Below are positions 9,335 through 17,104 of a stretch of 64,000 nucleotides of DNA, in pieces (position 1 is the stretch's first letter; each line of letters starts with the position of its first letter). Origin of the DNA: Kitasatospora phosalacinea. Its GTDB lineage: Bacteria > Actinomycetota > Actinomycetes > Streptomycetales > Streptomycetaceae. The stretch is from contig NZ_JNYE01000024.1 in the NCBI RefSeq assembly GCF_000717185.1, positions 13,539 through 77,538 of the forward strand, written 5' to 3'. The notes beneath the pieces were generated by a model. The model had not been told where the DNA came from and made no database searches. It saw only the letters and a program-made list of their open reading frames with translations. Made by a program: the position numbers and the translations under genes.

Positions 9335-9349
9335 AGGCAAGCCTTACCT
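9335..9349. promoter_or_regulatory. Candidate DtxR/IdeR-type iron box
   Basis: AGGCAAGCCTTACCT has arms AGGCAAG and CTTACCT around a central C (one mismatch). It matches the AGG-N2-AG-S-CT-N2-CCT core of actinobacterial iron boxes. It lies between sufR and the ABC transporter, directly over the -35 region of the latter. Confidence 0.45.
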
Positions 9350-9371
9350 GTAGGACGGCGTGAGCTGCTCC

Positions 9372-9377
9372 TAGACT
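9372..9377 (+). promoter_or_regulatory. -10 element of a leaderless promoter for the ABC transporter
   Basis: TAGACT followed by 6 nt and then the ATG at 9384; no ribosome site precedes this ATG, so the transcript is probably leaderless. The -35 is weak. Confidence 0.5.
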
Positions 9378-9383
9378 CGCCGT

Positions 9384-10301
9384 ATGCATGCAGACCCCGC
9401 CGTCGAGGTGACCGCACTGGTCAAGCGGTACGGCGACAAGACCGCCGTGGACGGGCTGAGCCTGACCATCGCCCGGGGCGCCGTCACCGCGGTGCTGGGC
9501 CCCAACGGCGCGGGCAAGACCACCACGATCGAGACCTGCGAGGGCTACCGCCGCCCCGACGCGGGCACCGTCCGGGTCCTCGGCCTGGACCCGGTCGCCC
9601 AGGCCGGGCAGCTGCGGCCGCGGATCGGCGTGATGCTCCAGTCCGGGGGCGTGTACGCCGGTGCGCGCGCCCTCGAAATGCTCCAGCACACCGCCAGGCT
9701 GTACGCCCACCCGCTGCCCGTCGGCCCGCTCGCCGAGCGCCTCGGCCTGGACTCCTGCGGCCGTACCCCGTACCGCCGGCTCTCCGGCGGCCAGCAGCAG
9801 CGCCTGGCCCTGGCGATGGCCGTGGTCGGCCGCCCCGAGCTGGTCTTCCTGGACGAGCCCACCGCCGGCCTCGACCCGCAGGCCCGCCGCGCCACCTGGG
9901 AGCTGGTCACCGAACTGCGCGCCGCGGGCGTCACCGTCGTCCTCACCACCCACCAGATGGACGAGGCCGAGCAGCTCGCCGACGCGGTCGCCGTCGTCGA
10001 CCGCGGCAGGGTCATCGCCCAGGGCTCGCCGGACGAGCTGCGCGGCACCGACGCCCGGCTGCGCTTCGACGGCCCGCCCGCCCTCGACCTGGCCGCCCTG
10101 CGCAAGGTCCTCCCGGACCGGGCCGTCGTCACCGAGCCCTCCCCCGGCTCCTACCGCGTCGAGGCCGAACTCGACGCCGCCCTGCTGGCCGCCGTCACCG
10201 GCTGGTGCGCCGGGGCCGGGGTGATGCCCGACAAGCTCGCGGTGCAGCGCCGCAGCCTCGAAGACGTCTTCCTCGACCTGACCGGACGGGAACTGCGATG
10301 A
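9384..10301 (+). CDS. ABC transporter ATP-binding protein (DrrA-like)
   Basis: 305-residue nucleotide-binding subunit of an ABC-2 type exporter. Walker A is GPNGAGKTT, the Q-loop region is MLQSGG, the signature is LSGGQQQRLALAMA, Walker B is LVFLDEPTAGLDPQ, and the H-loop is VVLTTHQMDEAEQ. The C-terminal 75 residues (after GTDARLRF) form the extension seen in DrrA/antibiotic-type ATPases. It pairs with the permease that starts in an ATGA overlap at 10298. Substrate unknown. In related genomes this pair lies next to ctaA and the suf operon, so a role tied to haem or respiratory assembly is possible but unproven. Confidence 0.92.
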   Translation: MHADPAVEVTALVKRYGDKTAVDGLSLTIARGAVTAVLGPNGAGKTTTIETCEGYRRPDAGTVRVLGLDPVAQAGQLRPRIGVMLQSGGVYAGARALEMLQHTARLYAHPLPVGPLAERLGLDSCGRTPYRRLSGGQQQRLALAMAVVGRPELVFLDEPTAGLDPQARRATWELVTELRAAGVTVVLTTHQMDEAEQLADAVAVVDRGRVIAQGSPDELRGTDARLRFDGPPALDLAALRKVLPDRAVVTEPSPGSYRVEAELDAALLAAVTGWCAGAGVMPDKLAVQRRSLEDVFLDLTGRELR

Positions 10302-11068
10302 CCGCCACCGACCTCACCCCCCGCCCGGGCGCCGCCCCGGTCGGCCGGATGCTGCTCGCGCAGACCGCCCTGGAGACCAGGATGCTGCTGCGCAACGGCG
10401 AGCAGCTGCTGCTCACCGTGGTCATCCCGACCGTGCTGCTGGTGCTGTTCTCCACGGTCGACGTGGTCACCGTGGAGGGCCCGGGCGAGCGGGTCGACTT
10501 CCTGGCGCCCGGGCTGCTGGCGCTGGCGGTGATGTCCACCGCGTTCACCGGGCAGGCCATCGCCACCGGCTTCGAGCGCCGCTACGGCGTGCTCAAGCGC
10601 CTCGGCGCGACGCCGCTGCCGCGCTGGGCGCTGTTGTCCGCGAAGACCGGCTGCGTGCTGGTCACCGAACTGCTCCAGGTCCTGCTGCTGTCCGGCATCG
10701 CGCTGGCGCTGGGCTGGTCCCCGCACGGCAACCCGCTGACGGTGCTGCTCCTGCTGGTGCTGGGCACCGCCGCGTTCTCCGGCCTGGGCCTGCTGATGGC
10801 GGGCACCCTGCGGGCCGAGGCCACGCTGGCCGGGGCCAACCTGGTGTTCGTCCTGCTGCTGCTGGCGGGCGGCGTGGTCGTCCCGCTGTCGAAGTTCCCG
10901 GACGCGGTGCGCCCGGTGCTGGAGCTGCTGCCGGTCTCGGCGCTCTCCGACGGCCTGCGCTCGGTCCTCCAGCTCGGCGGCGGCGTCCCCTGGGCCGACC
11001 TCGGCGTGCTGGCCGCCTGGTCGGTGCTGGGCCTGGCCGCCGCGTCCCGGTTCTTCCGCTGGGAGTGA
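10298..11068 (+). CDS. ABC-2 type transporter permease
   Basis: 256-residue permease with six predicted helices. The first helix is near LLLTVVIPTVLLVLFSTVDVV, and the family-typical cytoplasmic loop FERRYGVLKRLGATPLPRWAL, which contacts the ATPase, follows. The C-terminal helices include NLVFVLLLLAGGVVVPLSKFPDAVRPVLELLPVSAL, the classic ABC-2 motif before the last segment. Start ATG 10298 overlaps the ATPase stop, giving coupled translation. A bidirectional terminator follows. Confidence 0.92.
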   Translation: MTATDLTPRPGAAPVGRMLLAQTALETRMLLRNGEQLLLTVVIPTVLLVLFSTVDVVTVEGPGERVDFLAPGLLALAVMSTAFTGQAIATGFERRYGVLKRLGATPLPRWALLSAKTGCVLVTELLQVLLLSGIALALGWSPHGNPLTVLLLLVLGTAAFSGLGLLMAGTLRAEATLAGANLVFVLLLLAGGVVVPLSKFPDAVRPVLELLPVSALSDGLRSVLQLGGGVPWADLGVLAAWSVLGLAAASRFFRWE

Positions 11069-11084
11069 GCCGCCCGGCACGGGA

Positions 11085-11115
11085 ACGGCCCCGGGAGCGG
11101 TGCTCCCGGGGCCGT
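11085..11115. terminator. Bidirectional terminator between convergent genes
   Basis: Perfect 14-bp stem ACGGCCCCGGGAGC (11085-11098), loop GGT, GCTCCCGGGGCCGT (11102-11115), between the permease and the LAxTG protein gene. Confidence 0.8.
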
Positions 11116-11135
11116 CGCCTTCAGCGGCTCCCGGT

Positions 11136-12440
11136 TCAGGAGGCGCCGTTGGCCTTCTTGCGGCGCGCCGCGTAGACGATGCCGCCGCCCGCGGCGAGCA
11201 CCACGACGCCGCCGATGGTCAGCGGCAGGATGCCGTCCGCACCGGTGAACGCCAGGCCGCCACCGCCGCCGCCGTTCGAGCCGGTGCGGCTCGCGGACGG
11301 GGACGGGGACGGGGTCGCGTCGGCGGAGCCGCTGGCGCTCGGCTGCGGGCTCGCGGAGCCGCCGGGGGTCGGCGACTCGCTGCCGGCCGGGGTGCCGGCG
11401 CTCTCCGAGGGCTTCGGGCTCTCGGAGGCACCCGTGCTGCCCGAGGGCGACGGGCTCTCGGAGCCGCCCGGGGTGGTGCCGCCGGGCAGGCAGCCGCCGA
11501 ACGGGTAGTGGTGGGTCTCGGCACCGCCGCTGCCGGTCAGCGACTTCGCCCACACCGAGCCGTTGACCGGGCCGCCGGTGCCCAGGTCGAACGCCGCGTT
11601 CGGGGCGAGGATGCTGCCCGGCCAGGCGTTGCCGCTGTGCTTGGTGACCGCGGTCGCGGTCGGGAGGTTCCACAGCAGCTCGGCGCGCTCGGCGCCGCCG
11701 TCCGCGGACTGCGACTTGTCGTCCTGGACGTACTTGCCCTTGGCGTTGTCCCAGATCCAGAACCCGGTGGTCGGGCCGCCCGGGCCCTTGGTCTGGTCGT
11801 AGGAGCCGCCGGTCACGTTGATGATCGTGGTGGAGCCGGCCGGGACCTTGAGGTAGACGTCGCCGGCCTTCTGCAGCACGTCGGCCGCGACGGTGAAGAC
11901 GTTGGTGGTCGCGTCCGTGCCGGTGAAGGTGATCGTGCGTCCGTCGGAGACCGGGGCGCCACCCGTGGTCTTCGCCAGTTCGGTGGAGACGTGCCGCAGG
12001 TGGGCGAACTCCTTGCCGAAGTCGATCGGCGAGGTGCCCTTGGAGACGCCCTCCAGCTGGCCGCCGCCGACGACCTTGCCGGCGTAGACGCCCTTGCCCT
12101 TCATGACCTGGACGTGGGCGCCGTTCTGGATCAGGTCGCCGCCCACCACCAGCGAGTAGCCGCCGGGCAGGGCGGCGACCTCGGCCTGGGTGAGCTCGTT
12201 GCCCACGGTGAAGCCGGACTTGCTGAAGTCGGCGTTGCCGCCGACCGCGACCGCGCCCTCGGCGTCCGGGCTGTGGGTGTCGTTGCCCTCGATGAACTCG
12301 CCGTACTTCCCGGCGACCCCGAGGTCGAAGCAGGTGCCGCCCGTGGTCGGGGCGGCGGTCGCGGCGGTCGGGACGACCAGGGCCGCGAGGGCGAGCGAGC
12401 CACCGAGCGCCACGGCGGCAGCGGATATGGACTTGCGCAT
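11136..12440 (-). CDS. Choice-of-anchor A family secreted protein with C-terminal LAxTG sortase signal
   Basis: 434-residue surface protein. Signal peptide at residues 1-29 (MRKSIS, then a hydrophobic core ending AATAAP). The body begins GTCFDLGVAGKYGEFIEGNDTHS and resembles the choice-of-anchor A / ice-binding-like adhesin fold, with short beta-repeat blocks such as SPDAEGAVAVGGNADFS. A Pro/Ser/Gly spacer (SESPSPSGSTGASESPKPS-type) of about 80 residues leads to LAFTG (residues 396-400), a hydrophobic helix and RRKK. LAxTG is the class E sortase signal of Streptomyces, so it is probably anchored to peptidoglycan. ATG 12440 chosen; the 30 upstream codons lack a signal sequence. No sortase gene is in this window. 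Confidence 0.85.
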   Translation of the reverse strand: MRKSISAAAVALGGSLALAALVVPTAATAAPTTGGTCFDLGVAGKYGEFIEGNDTHSPDAEGAVAVGGNADFSKSGFTVGNELTQAEVAALPGGYSLVVGGDLIQNGAHVQVMKGKGVYAGKVVGGGQLEGVSKGTSPIDFGKEFAHLRHVSTELAKTTGGAPVSDGRTITFTGTDATTNVFTVAADVLQKAGDVYLKVPAGSTTIINVTGGSYDQTKGPGGPTTGFWIWDNAKGKYVQDDKSQSADGGAERAELLWNLPTATAVTKHSGNAWPGSILAPNAAFDLGTGGPVNGSVWAKSLTGSGGAETHHYPFGGCLPGGTTPGGSESPSPSGSTGASESPKPSESAGTPAGSESPTPGGSASPQPSASGSADATPSPSPSASRTGSNGGGGGGLAFTGADGILPLTIGGVVVLAAGGGIVYAARRKKANGAS

Positions 12441-12724
12441 GTGCGGGACTCCGCGTGTGGGTGCGGGCAGGAGTGTGAGATGAGCCCAACCCGGAAAAAG
12501 GTATGGACCAAACCGCACTCTTTCGGCCATCTGCTCGGCCGGTCAAGGCCGTTGACCGACACGCTCGAAATGATACTTTTTGTCCAGCGGCCGCACGGGA
12601 ACCTTTCGCCCGCGGTCGAACCGCGCCCGCACCGCAGCCGCGTCCCGGCCGCACCGCCGCCGCACCCCGCCCGCACCGCCGCGCCCGCCCGCCGCCCGGG
12701 GCCGGAGCACGGTGTAAGCCCGCC
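12441..12724. promoter_or_regulatory. Intergenic region between the LAxTG gene and ctaA, with a dre-like element
   Basis: Divergent 284-nt region holding a relatively AT-rich patch (about 12566-12582). A TGGTCCATACC element (minus strand, 12510-12500) resembles half-sites of the DasR operator TGGTCTAGACC. It lies 60 nt upstream of the LAxTG protein start. I see no gene here. Confidence 0.3.
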
Positions 12725-12730
12725 TACGAT
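12725..12730 (+). promoter_or_regulatory. -10 element, leaderless ctaA promoter
   Basis: TACGAT, 6 nt before the GTG start at 12737, with no ribosome site between them. Confidence 0.5.
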
Positions 12731-12736
12731 GGTCCG

Positions 12737-13690
12737 GTGACCAACCCGCTCTCCCTCCTCGCCGAACGCTGGCACCCGACCCCGCAGCACGTCCGCCGGG
12801 CGGCGCTGGCCGCGCTGGTGATGAGCGTGGTGATCGTGGTGACCGGCGGCGCCGTCCGGCTGACCGACTCCGGCCTGGGCTGCACCACCTGGCCCGCCTG
12901 CACCGACGGCAGCGTGACGCCGACGCCCGAGATGGGCGTGCACGGCGTCATCGAGTTCACCAACCGGATGCTCACCTACGTGCTGTCCGCCGCGATCGGC
13001 TGGTTCATCCTGGCCGCCCGCTGCGCGAAGCCGTGGCGCCGTTCGCTGACCAAGCTCGGCTGGTCCCAGTTCTGGCTGGTGGTCTCCAACGCGGTGCTCG
13101 GCGGCATCACCGTGCTGACCGACCTCAACCCGTACGTGGTGGCGCTGCACATGGTCGCCGCGCTGGGCCTGGTCTGGACGGCCGTGCTCAGCTGGGAGCG
13201 CAGCAAGGAGGGCGACGGGGCGCCGCACCCGCTGGTGGCGCCCGGGATCCAGCGGTTCGCGCAGGTGCTGGTGGCCGCGATCGGGGCGCTGGTGCTGGTC
13301 GGCACGCTGGTCACCGGCGCGGGCCACCACCCGGGCTCGGCCGGTACCTGGCGCATCCCGCTCGACTACGACCGCCTGGCCCAGGCCCACGCCGACCTGG
13401 TCTTCCTCGCGGTCGGCCTGACGCTGGCCGCACTGCTGGTGTTCGCCGCGGTCAAGGCCCCGCCGGCCGCCCGGGCCCGGGTGCGGGAGCTGTTCGTGCT
13501 GCTGCTGCTGCAGGGCGTGCTCGGTTTCGTCCAGTACTTCACGGACGCCCCGGAGGTCATGGTCGGCCTGCACATGCTGGGCGCCGCGGTGATCTGGGGC
13601 GCCGCCCTGCGCGTCCCGCTGGCCCTGCGCGGCCGCGCCGCCGTCCCGGACCGGTCCGCCGCCGCCCCGGCCGCCGAACTGGTCGCCTGA
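12737..13690 (+). CDS. ctaA: Haem A synthase, COX15/CtaA family
   Basis: Integral membrane enzyme that oxidises the C8 methyl of haem O to formyl, giving haem A for the aa3 cytochrome oxidase. 317 residues, with eight predicted helices in two four-helix halves. The signature GGAVRLTDSGLGCTTWPACTDG holds the cysteine pair of the extracellular loop; HGVIEFTNRM, ALHMVAALGL, QAHADLVFL and GLHMLGAAV hold the haem-ligand histidines. Start GTG 12737 chosen because a -10 sits 6 nt upstream and upstream codons are Pro/Arg/Ala noise. It works with ctaB (16160-17104). Confidence 0.92.
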   Translation: MTNPLSLLAERWHPTPQHVRRAALAALVMSVVIVVTGGAVRLTDSGLGCTTWPACTDGSVTPTPEMGVHGVIEFTNRMLTYVLSAAIGWFILAARCAKPWRRSLTKLGWSQFWLVVSNAVLGGITVLTDLNPYVVALHMVAALGLVWTAVLSWERSKEGDGAPHPLVAPGIQRFAQVLVAAIGALVLVGTLVTGAGHHPGSAGTWRIPLDYDRLAQAHADLVFLAVGLTLAALLVFAAVKAPPAARARVRELFVLLLLQGVLGFVQYFTDAPEVMVGLHMLGAAVIWGAALRVPLALRGRAAVPDRSAAAPAAELVA

Positions 13691-13708
13691 CCGGCCCCGG
13701 AACGCACC

Positions 13709-13745
13709 GACGGCCCGCCGGGAACCCGAGCCCCGGCGGGCCGTC
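13709..13745. terminator. Bidirectional terminator after ctaA
   Basis: Perfect 14-bp stem GACGGCCCGCCGGG (13709-13722) / CCCGGCGGGCCGTC (13732-13745), between ctaA and the convergent small gene. Confidence 0.8.
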
Positions 13746-13760
13746 GTCGTGTGCGGGGGG

Positions 13761-14093
13761 TCAGATCTGGATGCCCGCCATCCGCTTCCACTCGTACGGG
13801 CCGGTCCTGACCTTCAGGCCCAGCTCGCCCTCGAAGCTGTCGTGCAGGGTGATCCCGGCCAGCTCGGCGGCCCGGAGCCCGACCGGGTAGCTGGGCGCGA
13901 CCTGGTCGCCCCAGGCGCCGTCCGCGCCGACCAGGACGATCCGGGTGGCGGCCGCGCCGACGTACTCCACGACGCCGTCGGCGCTGCCGCCGTGCTGCGC
14001 GGCGAAGCTGCTCAGGTGCTTGGCAATGCGCTTGGCGCGGCGCTCGGCGCGGGCGTCCGGCGCGGTGGTGGTGGCGGTGTCCGCGTTGGTCAT
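13761..14093 (-). CDS. Conserved small protein of unknown function
   Basis: 110-residue, soluble, compact protein. A basic helix (ARAERRAKRIAKHLSSFAAQHGG) precedes a small alpha/beta domain (VVEYVGAAATRIVLVGADGAWGDQVAPSY, then AAELAGITLHDSFEGEL and GPYEWKRMAGIQI at the end). I do not recognise a catalytic motif. It looks like a genuine actinobacterial core gene rather than noise: it has a well-defined start (ATG 14093), a terminator at its end, and a non-repetitive composition. It ends next to ctaA and starts 9 nt after the monooxygenase stop, so it may be co-transcribed with that gene. Confidence 0.7.
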   Translation of the reverse strand: MTNADTATTTAPDARAERRAKRIAKHLSSFAAQHGGSADGVVEYVGAAATRIVLVGADGAWGDQVAPSYPVGLRAAELAGITLHDSFEGELGLKVRTGPYEWKRMAGIQI

Positions 14094-14102
14094 GCCCGCA
14101 TG

Positions 14103-15383
14103 CTACCGAGGGGTAGCGCCGGTGGCGACGGTGGAGCGCTGTGCCGGAGCCCACACCTCCTCGGCCCCCGCCTCCTCGGCCCGCAGCTCGCCGGCCCCGA
14201 CGTAGGCGCGGGCGAAGGCGGCGGCCTCCGGGCCGGGGCGGGCGATCCGGCGGATCCGCTCCAGCCGCAGCCGCAGCGCGAACTCGCGCTGCTCGGGCGG
14301 CAGCCCGGCGGGCAGGTGGAGCAGGTCGAGCAGCCCGTCGGAGAACTCCTGGGTGCGCCAGGCCGCCGCCAGCCGGCGCCGCTGGTAGCCCTCCAGCGCA
14401 CCGCCGTCGCCACCGTCGTCGCCCCCGCCCCCGTCGTCGCCGAGGGCTTCCAGCAGCGCCCCGGCCAGGTCGACGACGTCGGCGACGGCCGAGTTGAGGC
14501 CCTTGCCGCCGGACGGGGTGACGGTGTGCGCGGCGTCCCCGGCCAGCAGCAGCCGCCCGTGCCGCAGCCGGCCGGCGACCCGGCCGCGCATCCGCAGCAC
14601 GCCGGTCTCCAGCAGCTCGCCGGGCACCGGGTCCGCGCCGCCGAGCCCCAGCCGGTGCGCCAGCCCGGCCCGGATCCGGTCCGCGTCCCAGCCGTCCAGC
14701 CGCTCCCCGGCGGGCACCTCCAGGTAGAACCGGCCGACCTCGGCGGTGCGCGGCATCATCCCGGCGAACCCGTCCGCGTGCACCGCGTAGCGGATCGTGC
14801 CCACCGGCCGGTCGATCCGGGCCAGCACGGTCAGCCAGTCGTACGGGTAGCGGCGGGCGGGGCCCCGGGCCCCGTCGGGGAAGGCGGCGGCGACCGGGCC
14901 GCGCGCGCCCTCGCAGCCGACCGCCCAGGCGGCGCGCAGCTCCCCGCGGGCGGTGTCCAGCACGGGCCGCCCCGCGCCGTCCGCCGCCACCGCCGCGACC
15001 GGCGAGGAGAAGGCGATCGTGCCGCCGTCCGCCTCGTAGGCGGCGACCAGGTCGCGGACCAGCAGCTGCTGCGGGTACACCCAGTGCCGCGCGCCGCCGG
15101 AGAGCGCGCCGTAGTCGACGGTGACCTTCTCGCCGAGGCAGGTGATCTCGCACCGCCCGTGCCGCTCCCCCGCCGCGACCAGCCGGTCCGCCAGGCCCAG
15201 CCCGCGCAGGTGCTCCACCACCCGGTGCTCCAGCACCCCGGCCCGGGCGGCGCCCTCCAGCTCGGCCCGGGAGCGCCGCTCGTGGACGGCGACGTCGACG
15301 CCCGCCCGGCGCAGCAGGTGCGCGAGCACCAGCCCGGCGGGCCCGGCGCCGACGATCGCGACGGTGGTGGTGCGGGGCGTCAT
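14103..15383 (-). CDS. FAD-dependent monooxygenase, 4-hydroxybenzoate 3-monooxygenase (PobA)-like
   Basis: Class A flavin hydroxylase of 426 residues. Rossmann FAD motif VAIVGAGPAGLVLAHLLRRAG near the N-terminus, the PobA-like ARAGVLEHRVVEHLRGLGLADRL, the NAD(P)H/substrate region HWVYPQQLLVRDL, the YPYDWLTVLARI strand and the second FAD motif GDAAHTVTPSGGKGLNSA. The family inserts one oxygen into 4-hydroxybenzoate to give protocatechuate; whether this member keeps that substrate is not certain, since the conserved VYGQT-type segment reads VYPQQ here. No other protocatechuate genes lie nearby. ATG 15383 chosen; two tandem GAGAGCACCG copies precede it. The divergent promoter carries a 17-bp palindrome. 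Confidence 0.82.
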   Translation of the reverse strand: MTPRTTTVAIVGAGPAGLVLAHLLRRAGVDVAVHERRSRAELEGAARAGVLEHRVVEHLRGLGLADRLVAAGERHGRCEITCLGEKVTVDYGALSGGARHWVYPQQLLVRDLVAAYEADGGTIAFSSPVAAVAADGAGRPVLDTARGELRAAWAVGCEGARGPVAAAFPDGARGPARRYPYDWLTVLARIDRPVGTIRYAVHADGFAGMMPRTAEVGRFYLEVPAGERLDGWDADRIRAGLAHRLGLGGADPVPGELLETGVLRMRGRVAGRLRHGRLLLAGDAAHTVTPSGGKGLNSAVADVVDLAGALLEALGDDGGGGDDGGDGGALEGYQRRRLAAAWRTQEFSDGLLDLLHLPAGLPPEQREFALRLRLERIRRIARPGPEAAAFARAYVGAGELRAEEAGAEEVWAPAQRSTVATGATPR

Positions 15384-15426
15384 CGGTGCTCTCCCGGTGC
15401 TCTCGGCGGACGTCCGCAACCTAGCA

Positions 15427-15443
15427 CCTGACGGACCGTCAGG
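15427..15443. promoter_or_regulatory. 17-bp perfect palindromic operator between divergent promoters
   Basis: CCTGACGGACCGTCAGG, arms of 8 around a central A. It lies next to a minus-strand -10-like TAGGTT (15423-15418) and 11 nt before a plus-strand -10 AATACT (15455), so it covers both -35 regions. Form and size resemble TetR-type operators. Confidence 0.5.
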
Positions 15444-15454
15444 CCCGTGGCGTG

Positions 15455-15460
15455 AATACT
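15455..15460 (+). promoter_or_regulatory. -10 element, leaderless promoter of the DUF2461 gene
   Basis: AATACT, 6 nt ahead of GTG 15467; this spacing decides the start codon of the gene. Confidence 0.45.
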
Positions 15461-15466
15461 GTCCGG

Positions 15467-16111
15467 GTGAACGATTTCCGTGGCTGGCCGGCCGAGGCGC
15501 TGGAGTTCTACGAGCACCTGGAGGCCGACAACTCGAAGACCTTCTGGGCCGCGCACCGCGCGGTGTACGACGAGGCGGTGCGGGCGCCGATGGAGGCGCT
15601 GCTGGCCCGGCTGGAGCCGGAGTTCGGGCCGGGCAAGGTCTTCCGGCCGAACCGCGACGTCCGGTTCTCCGCCGACAAGTCCCCGTACAAGACGCACGTC
15701 GGCGGCTACCTGGAGTCCGGCGGCTACGTGCAGCTGTCGGCGGACGGGCTGGCCTGCGGGCTGGGCTACTACCACCTGGCGAGCGACCAACTGGCGCGCT
15801 ACCGCGCCGCGGTGGCCGAGGACGTGCCGGGCGCCGAGCTGGAGCGGGTGGTGGCGGCCGTCCGCGCGGCCGGGCCGCAGGTGGTGGGGCGGGACAGCCT
15901 GAAGACCGCGCCGCGCGGCGTGGCCAAGGACCACCCGCGGATCGAACTGCTGCGCCACAAGGGCCTGATCGCCTGGCAGGAGTGGGAGCCCGCGGCCTGG
16001 CTGGGCACCGCGCAGGCGTACGGCCGGATCACCGGCTTCCTGCACGCGGCGGCGCCGCTGCACGAGTGGCTGGAGAACCACGTCGGCCCCAGCGAGCTTC
16101 CGCCGCGCTGA
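15467..16111 (+). CDS. DUF2461 (TIGR02453) family protein
   Basis: Protein of about 214 residues with the family pattern DFRGWPAEALEFYEHLEADNSKTFWAAH near the start, FRPNRDVRFSADKSPYKTH in the middle (the conserved NRD-xRFS-DKSPYKT motif), and DHPRIELLRHKGLIAWQ towards the end. The biochemical function of this widespread bacterial family is unknown. GTG 15467 is preferred over GTG 15452 because a -10 element sits 6 nt in front of it. It is divergent from the monooxygenase and shares the palindromic region with it. No domain fusion or truncation is seen. Confidence 0.88.
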   Translation: MNDFRGWPAEALEFYEHLEADNSKTFWAAHRAVYDEAVRAPMEALLARLEPEFGPGKVFRPNRDVRFSADKSPYKTHVGGYLESGGYVQLSADGLACGLGYYHLASDQLARYRAAVAEDVPGAELERVVAAVRAAGPQVVGRDSLKTAPRGVAKDHPRIELLRHKGLIAWQEWEPAAWLGTAQAYGRITGFLHAAAPLHEWLENHVGPSELPPR

Positions 16112-16120
16112 GGCCGAGGG

Positions 16121-16154
16121 GTCGAGCAGGAGGAGACGTCGAGCAGGAGGAGAC
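16121..16154. repeat. Tandem 17-bp direct repeat
   Basis: GTCGAGCAGGAGGAGAC occurs twice head to tail (16121-16137 and 16138-16154) in the short convergent gap between the DUF2461 gene and ctaB. Confidence 0.85.
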
Positions 16155-16159
16155 GGGGG

Positions 16160-17104
16160 TCAGCCCACGAAGGGGTCCACCGCGACGACCAGGAACAGCA
16201 GGGTCAGGTAGGTGATCGACCAGTGGAACAGCCGCATCTCCTTGAGCTTGGCGCCCACGATGCCGGCCTTGGCGCGCGACTGGAGGGCGTACGCCTCCTT
16301 CATCCACAGCGCGCCGAGGACCGCGGCGACCGCCGGGTACAGCCAGCTGGTGTGCGCGGCGGGCCACAGCAGCAGCGAGGTCGCGACCATCACCCAGGAG
16401 TAGGCGACGACCTGCCGGGCGACGCCGATGTTGCCGCGGATCACCGGCAGCATCGGCACCCCGGCCTTGGCGTAGTCGTCGCGGACCTTCATCATCAGCA
16501 CCCAGGTGTGCGGCGGCGTCCAGAAGAACACCACCAGGAACAGCACCAGGGCCGCCCAGGACAGCGAGTTCGTGACCGAGGACCAGCCGACCAGCACCGG
16601 CATGCACCCGGCGATGCCGCCCCAGACGACGTTCTGCGAGGTGCGGCGCTTGAGGCCGAGGGTGTAGACGAAGACGTAGAACAGCAGGGCGCCCAGCGCG
16701 AGCGCCGAGGAGAGCCAGTTGACCAGGACGCCGAGCCACAGGGTGGAGACCACGGCCAGCACGACGCCGAAGACCAGCGCCTCGCGCGGGGAGACCATGC
16801 CGGTGACGATCGGACGCCGTTCGGTGCGGGACATCACCGCGTCGATGTCCCGGTCGATGTACATGTTGAGCGCGTTGGCGCCGCCCGCCGAGAGGTAGCC
16901 GCCGACCACGACCGCGAGCACCCGCCACAGGTTGGGCACGCCGCCCTGGGCCAGGAACATCACCGGCACCGTGGAGATCAGCAGGAGTTCGATGATCCGG
17001 GGTTTGGTGAGGGCCACGAAGGCCCCGACGCGGGCCCCGAACGGCCGGGGCGCGGTCCTCGTCCCTACCACCACCCCTGCGGGGCGGGATTCGACGGCGG
17101 TCAC
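16160..17104 (-). CDS. ctaB: Protohaem IX farnesyltransferase (haem O synthase) CtaB/CyoE
   Basis: UbiA-family prenyltransferase that adds a farnesyl group to haem B, giving haem O, the substrate of CtaA. 314 residues, nine predicted helices. The first Asp-rich prenyl-diphosphate motif is in [22 protein letters not shown], the second near [16 protein letters not shown], and the family block [24 protein letters not shown] lies between. GTG 17104 ([10 protein letters not shown]) chosen: this N-terminus matches actinobacterial CtaB as I remember it, while the 56 open codons upstream have no family character. It is divergent from tkt. Confidence 0.93.
   Translation of the reverse strand: MTAVESRPAGVVVGTRTAPRPFGARVGAFVALTKPRIIELLLISTVPVMFLAQGGVPNLWRVLAVVVGGYLSAGGANALNMYIDRDIDAVMSRTERRPIVTGMVSPREALVFGVVLAVVSTLWLGVLVNWLSSALALGALLFYVFVYTLGLKRRTSQNVVWGGIAGCMPVLVGWSSVTNSLSWAALVLFLVVFFWTPPHTWVLMMKVRDDYAKAGVPMLPVIRGNIGVARQVVAYSWVMVATSLLLWPAAHTSWLYPAVAAVLGALWMKEAYALQSRAKAGIVGAKLKEMRLFHWSITYLTLLFLVVAVDPFVG

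Noticed and set aside
14103..15383. Start of a biosynthetic gene cluster around the monooxygenase
   Set aside because: No carrier proteins, synthases or tailoring partners; flanks are core haem genes.
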